A DNA stretch of 6,495 bases, from NCBI GenBank assembly GCA_903879975.1, contig CAIRNL010000806.1, positions 1 to 6,495 of the forward strand, given 5' to 3'. The DNA comes from an uncultured Chloroflexota bacterium (GTDB lineage: Bacteria > Chloroflexota > Anaerolineae > Caldilineales > Caldilineaceae). A program made the translations under genes and the position numbers. Positions 5,062 through 6,495 of the stretch are shown piece by piece. The first letter of the stretch is position 1. Every line of letters starts with the position of its first letter. A model generated the notes under the pieces. That model was not told the origin of the DNA, made no database searches, and saw only the letters and a program-made list of their open reading frames with translations.

Positions 5062-6495
5062 TCAACGGCGCACCAGCGGCAGATACAGACTCCCGCTCGC
5101 CGACGCAGGTGTGGGTGCTGCCGGGATCGCCTGTTGTCCTGGCGGCGCCGAGTTCAGCGCCACGCTGGGCGTCGTGGGAACGGATTTGCTGTTCGGGCTG
5201 TCCGCAGAACGCAGGGACGCCACAGCATCGGCCGTTTGCACCGCTTGTTGCTGGCTCGGCGCCAGATCCATGGCATACGCGCTGTCCAGGTAGCCATACA
5301 CCTCGATCTGGTAAATCCCCGCCTGGGTGATCTCCAGATTGATAGTCTCTGGTTCCAGATCAAATTCCATACTATAGTCGAGAAGCGCGCCATTCTCGCC
5401 CCACACAAAGAGATCGGGGTCGCCGCGAGTGGGCGTCACGTTGGCGATCAACCGGTCGCCGGCGGCCAACGCCAGGCGATAGATGCGAATCTGTCCGGCG
5501 CGCACGGTGTCTTCGGGCCGGATGTAGTTGAGCGCAGTATTGGCCGAGGACCTTGAGATGTTGCCCGCACCATCCGCTACCCAGATCTGGAAATAGTGCA
5601 GGCCTCCGCTTGCGCTCATCGTCATCGCATAGGTCGGCGAGTAGTCGATCCAGCCAGTCTGCTGCATGGCCACCCAGTAGCGGGCAGCGTTGTTATAGAC
5701 CCGCTCAATGATGTACATGGAGGCGACGCCGCTCCCCTCATCGCTGGCTGCACTGGTGAGGGTGACTTCGGGCTGCGTGGTGGATTGTGCGCCGTTGTTG
5801 ACGGTGAACGCCGCGATGGCCGGCGGGATGGTATCCTCAGCAGTGGTCGGCGGCTGGATCTCCAACGTCCAGCGTGCGACGTTGTTTCCCTCGCTCCCTT
5901 CCTGGATCACAGTGTCCGGATCGACGACTCCGTAGATGACATGGGTACCTGACTCCGTGGGTGTCCATGAAATCTGGACGGCCTCGACCACACCGTTCCC
6001 GTCTGCCATGGGAGGCACGTCCTGTGTGCCGAGCAGGTTGGCGGGAACGATTTCATCCTGGTAGAACGCAACACGCACGCCCGTCAAGGGTGCCGTGCCG
6101 CCGGAGCGGTGAACTGTGATGCCGAGATCGGTTTGTGCAGCCTGTCGCACCGGTAGCGGGTCAAACCAGAGATCGCTGTCCGAGACCGACAAATCCACCC
6201 GGCTGGCATCAATCGCCGTGTAGCCCTCGGCCAGGGTCGCGGTGGCGCCATCCGGGTTGGTGGCGATCACGGTGTACACACCAGCCGGCAGGTTGGCCGG
6301 CACCAGCGCTGTGGCTTGTGTGCCCTGCGCATCGGTCAGGGCATAGTCGGTCAGCGCAATGCTGCTCAGCGCAATGCCGCTCAGGCTGAGCTGGGTGTCT
6401 GCCCGCAGCCCTGTGCCGTAGATCGTCACCTCATTGGCCAGATTGTTGACGCCCTGGCTGGGTTCCACCTGCACAATCTGTAGGGTGCTTGGTGC
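5062..6495 (-). CDS. Modular secreted/surface protein, C-terminal part (IPT/TIG, CARDB, Ig-like, PPC-like), runs off right edge
   Basis: The minus-strand frame is open from the right edge (6495) to TGA at 5064-5062, giving 477 residues; the true start lies outside (the GTG at 6474 is internal). Residues numbered from the edge: an IPT/TIG-like domain about 4-96 (VTIYGTGL, YTVIATNPDG); a CARDB-like adhesion domain about 99-214 (DLSVSDSDLWFDP, GVVDPDTVIQEGSEGNN); an Ig-like domain about 220-325 (DTIPPAI, SDEGSGVA, VADGAGNIS); a PPC-like beta domain about 328-412 (ALAAGDRLIANV, GDPDLFVW, AGIYQIEVYGY). A Pro/Ala/Ser/Thr-rich linker follows (about 413-468), then the terminal SLYLPLVRR. No catalytic domain is present in this part; an enzyme could precede it. 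The architecture is that of an exported cell-surface or secreted protein, probably involved in adhesion or substrate binding. No LPXTG motif or C-terminal membrane anchor was seen. Confidence 0.88.
   Translation of the reverse strand, partial: APSTLQIVQVEPSQGVNNLANEVTIYGTGLRADTQLSLSGIALSSIALTDYALTDAQGTQATALVPANLPAGVYTVIATNPDGATATLAEGYTAIDASRVDLSVSDSDLWFDPLPVRQAAQTDLGITVHRSGGTAPLTGVRVAFYQDEIVPANLLGTQDVPPMADGNGVVEAVQISWTPTESGTHVIYGVVDPDTVIQEGSEGNNVARWTLEIQPPTTAEDTIPPAIAAFTVNNGAQSTTQPEVTLTSAASDEGSGVASMYIIERVYNNAARYWVAMQQTGWIDYSPTYAMTMSASGGLHYFQIWVADGAGNISRSSANTALNYIRPEDTVRAGQIRIYRLALAAGDRLIANVTPTRGDPDLFVWGENGALLDYSMEFDLEPETINLEITQAGIYQIEVYGYLDSAYAMDLAPSQQQAVQTADAVASLRSADSPNSKSVPTTPSVALNSAPPGQQAIPAAPTPASASGSLYLPLVRR

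Noticed and set aside
4906..5556. Plus-strand ORF overlapping the end of the substrate-binding-fold gene
   Set aside because: Most of it is antisense to the modular secreted protein and it crosses the 22-bp palindrome; no recognisable domain.
6472..6474. GTG at 6474 as the start of the modular secreted protein
   Set aside because: The frame stays open to the window edge and residues upstream continue the IPT/TIG-like strand, so the GTG is an internal Val codon.

Overview
The window is GC-rich bacterial DNA holding five evident protein genes and one possible short leader ORF. Chloroflexota (an Anaerolineae/Caldilinea-type lineage) is my best guess. The basis is a secreted protein built of IPT/TIG, CARDB, Ig-like and PPC-like modules whose C-terminus is SLYLPLVRR, a tail I recall as frequent in exported proteins of that phylum; alanine-rich, GC-rich coding fits. 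This placement is inference. No rRNA, tRNA, CRISPR array, transposase or phage gene was seen.

Layout. (1) Left edge to 1796, minus strand: the N-terminal 598 codons of an AddB-like helicase/nuclease subunit, open at the window edge. (2) 1797-2078: divergent spacer with a good sigma70-type promoter (TTGAAT-17-TACAAT) and a dyad over its -35 box, serving (3) an OsmC-family redox protein (2079-2600, plus). (4) 2601-2848: spacer with an 11-bp inverted repeat bounding 69 bp and a second promoter candidate, in front of (5) a Tat-exported lipoprotein of the cyclase / kynurenine-formamidase-like family (2849-3706, plus). (6) 3707-3944: spacer with a 13-bp perfect hairpin starting 10 nt after the cyclase stop; the rest shows no recognisable gene. 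(7) 3945-4025: a 26-codon, Trp-rich ORF with a strong ribosome-binding site whose TGA overlaps the ATG of (8) an NMT1/SsuA-like substrate-binding-fold protein without a signal peptide (4022-4909, plus). (9) 4910-5061: convergent spacer with a 22-bp perfect palindrome and a second 8-bp hairpin. (10) 5062 to right edge, minus: the C-terminal 477 residues of the modular secreted protein.

Working together: AddB-like is divergent from, and functionally unrelated to, the plus-strand genes. OsmC has its own promoter and probably acts in peroxide/thiol stress. The cyclase-like lipoprotein and the substrate-binding-fold protein may share a transcript, because no promoter is visible between them; a strong hairpin and the Trp-rich ORF lie at the junction, which would suit attenuation or translational coupling. 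The cyclase family includes the kynurenine formamidase of tryptophan breakdown, so a Trp-rich leader next to it is suggestive but unproven. The most original point in the window is this leader/hairpin/coupled-gene arrangement. I see no clear new defence or mobile system.
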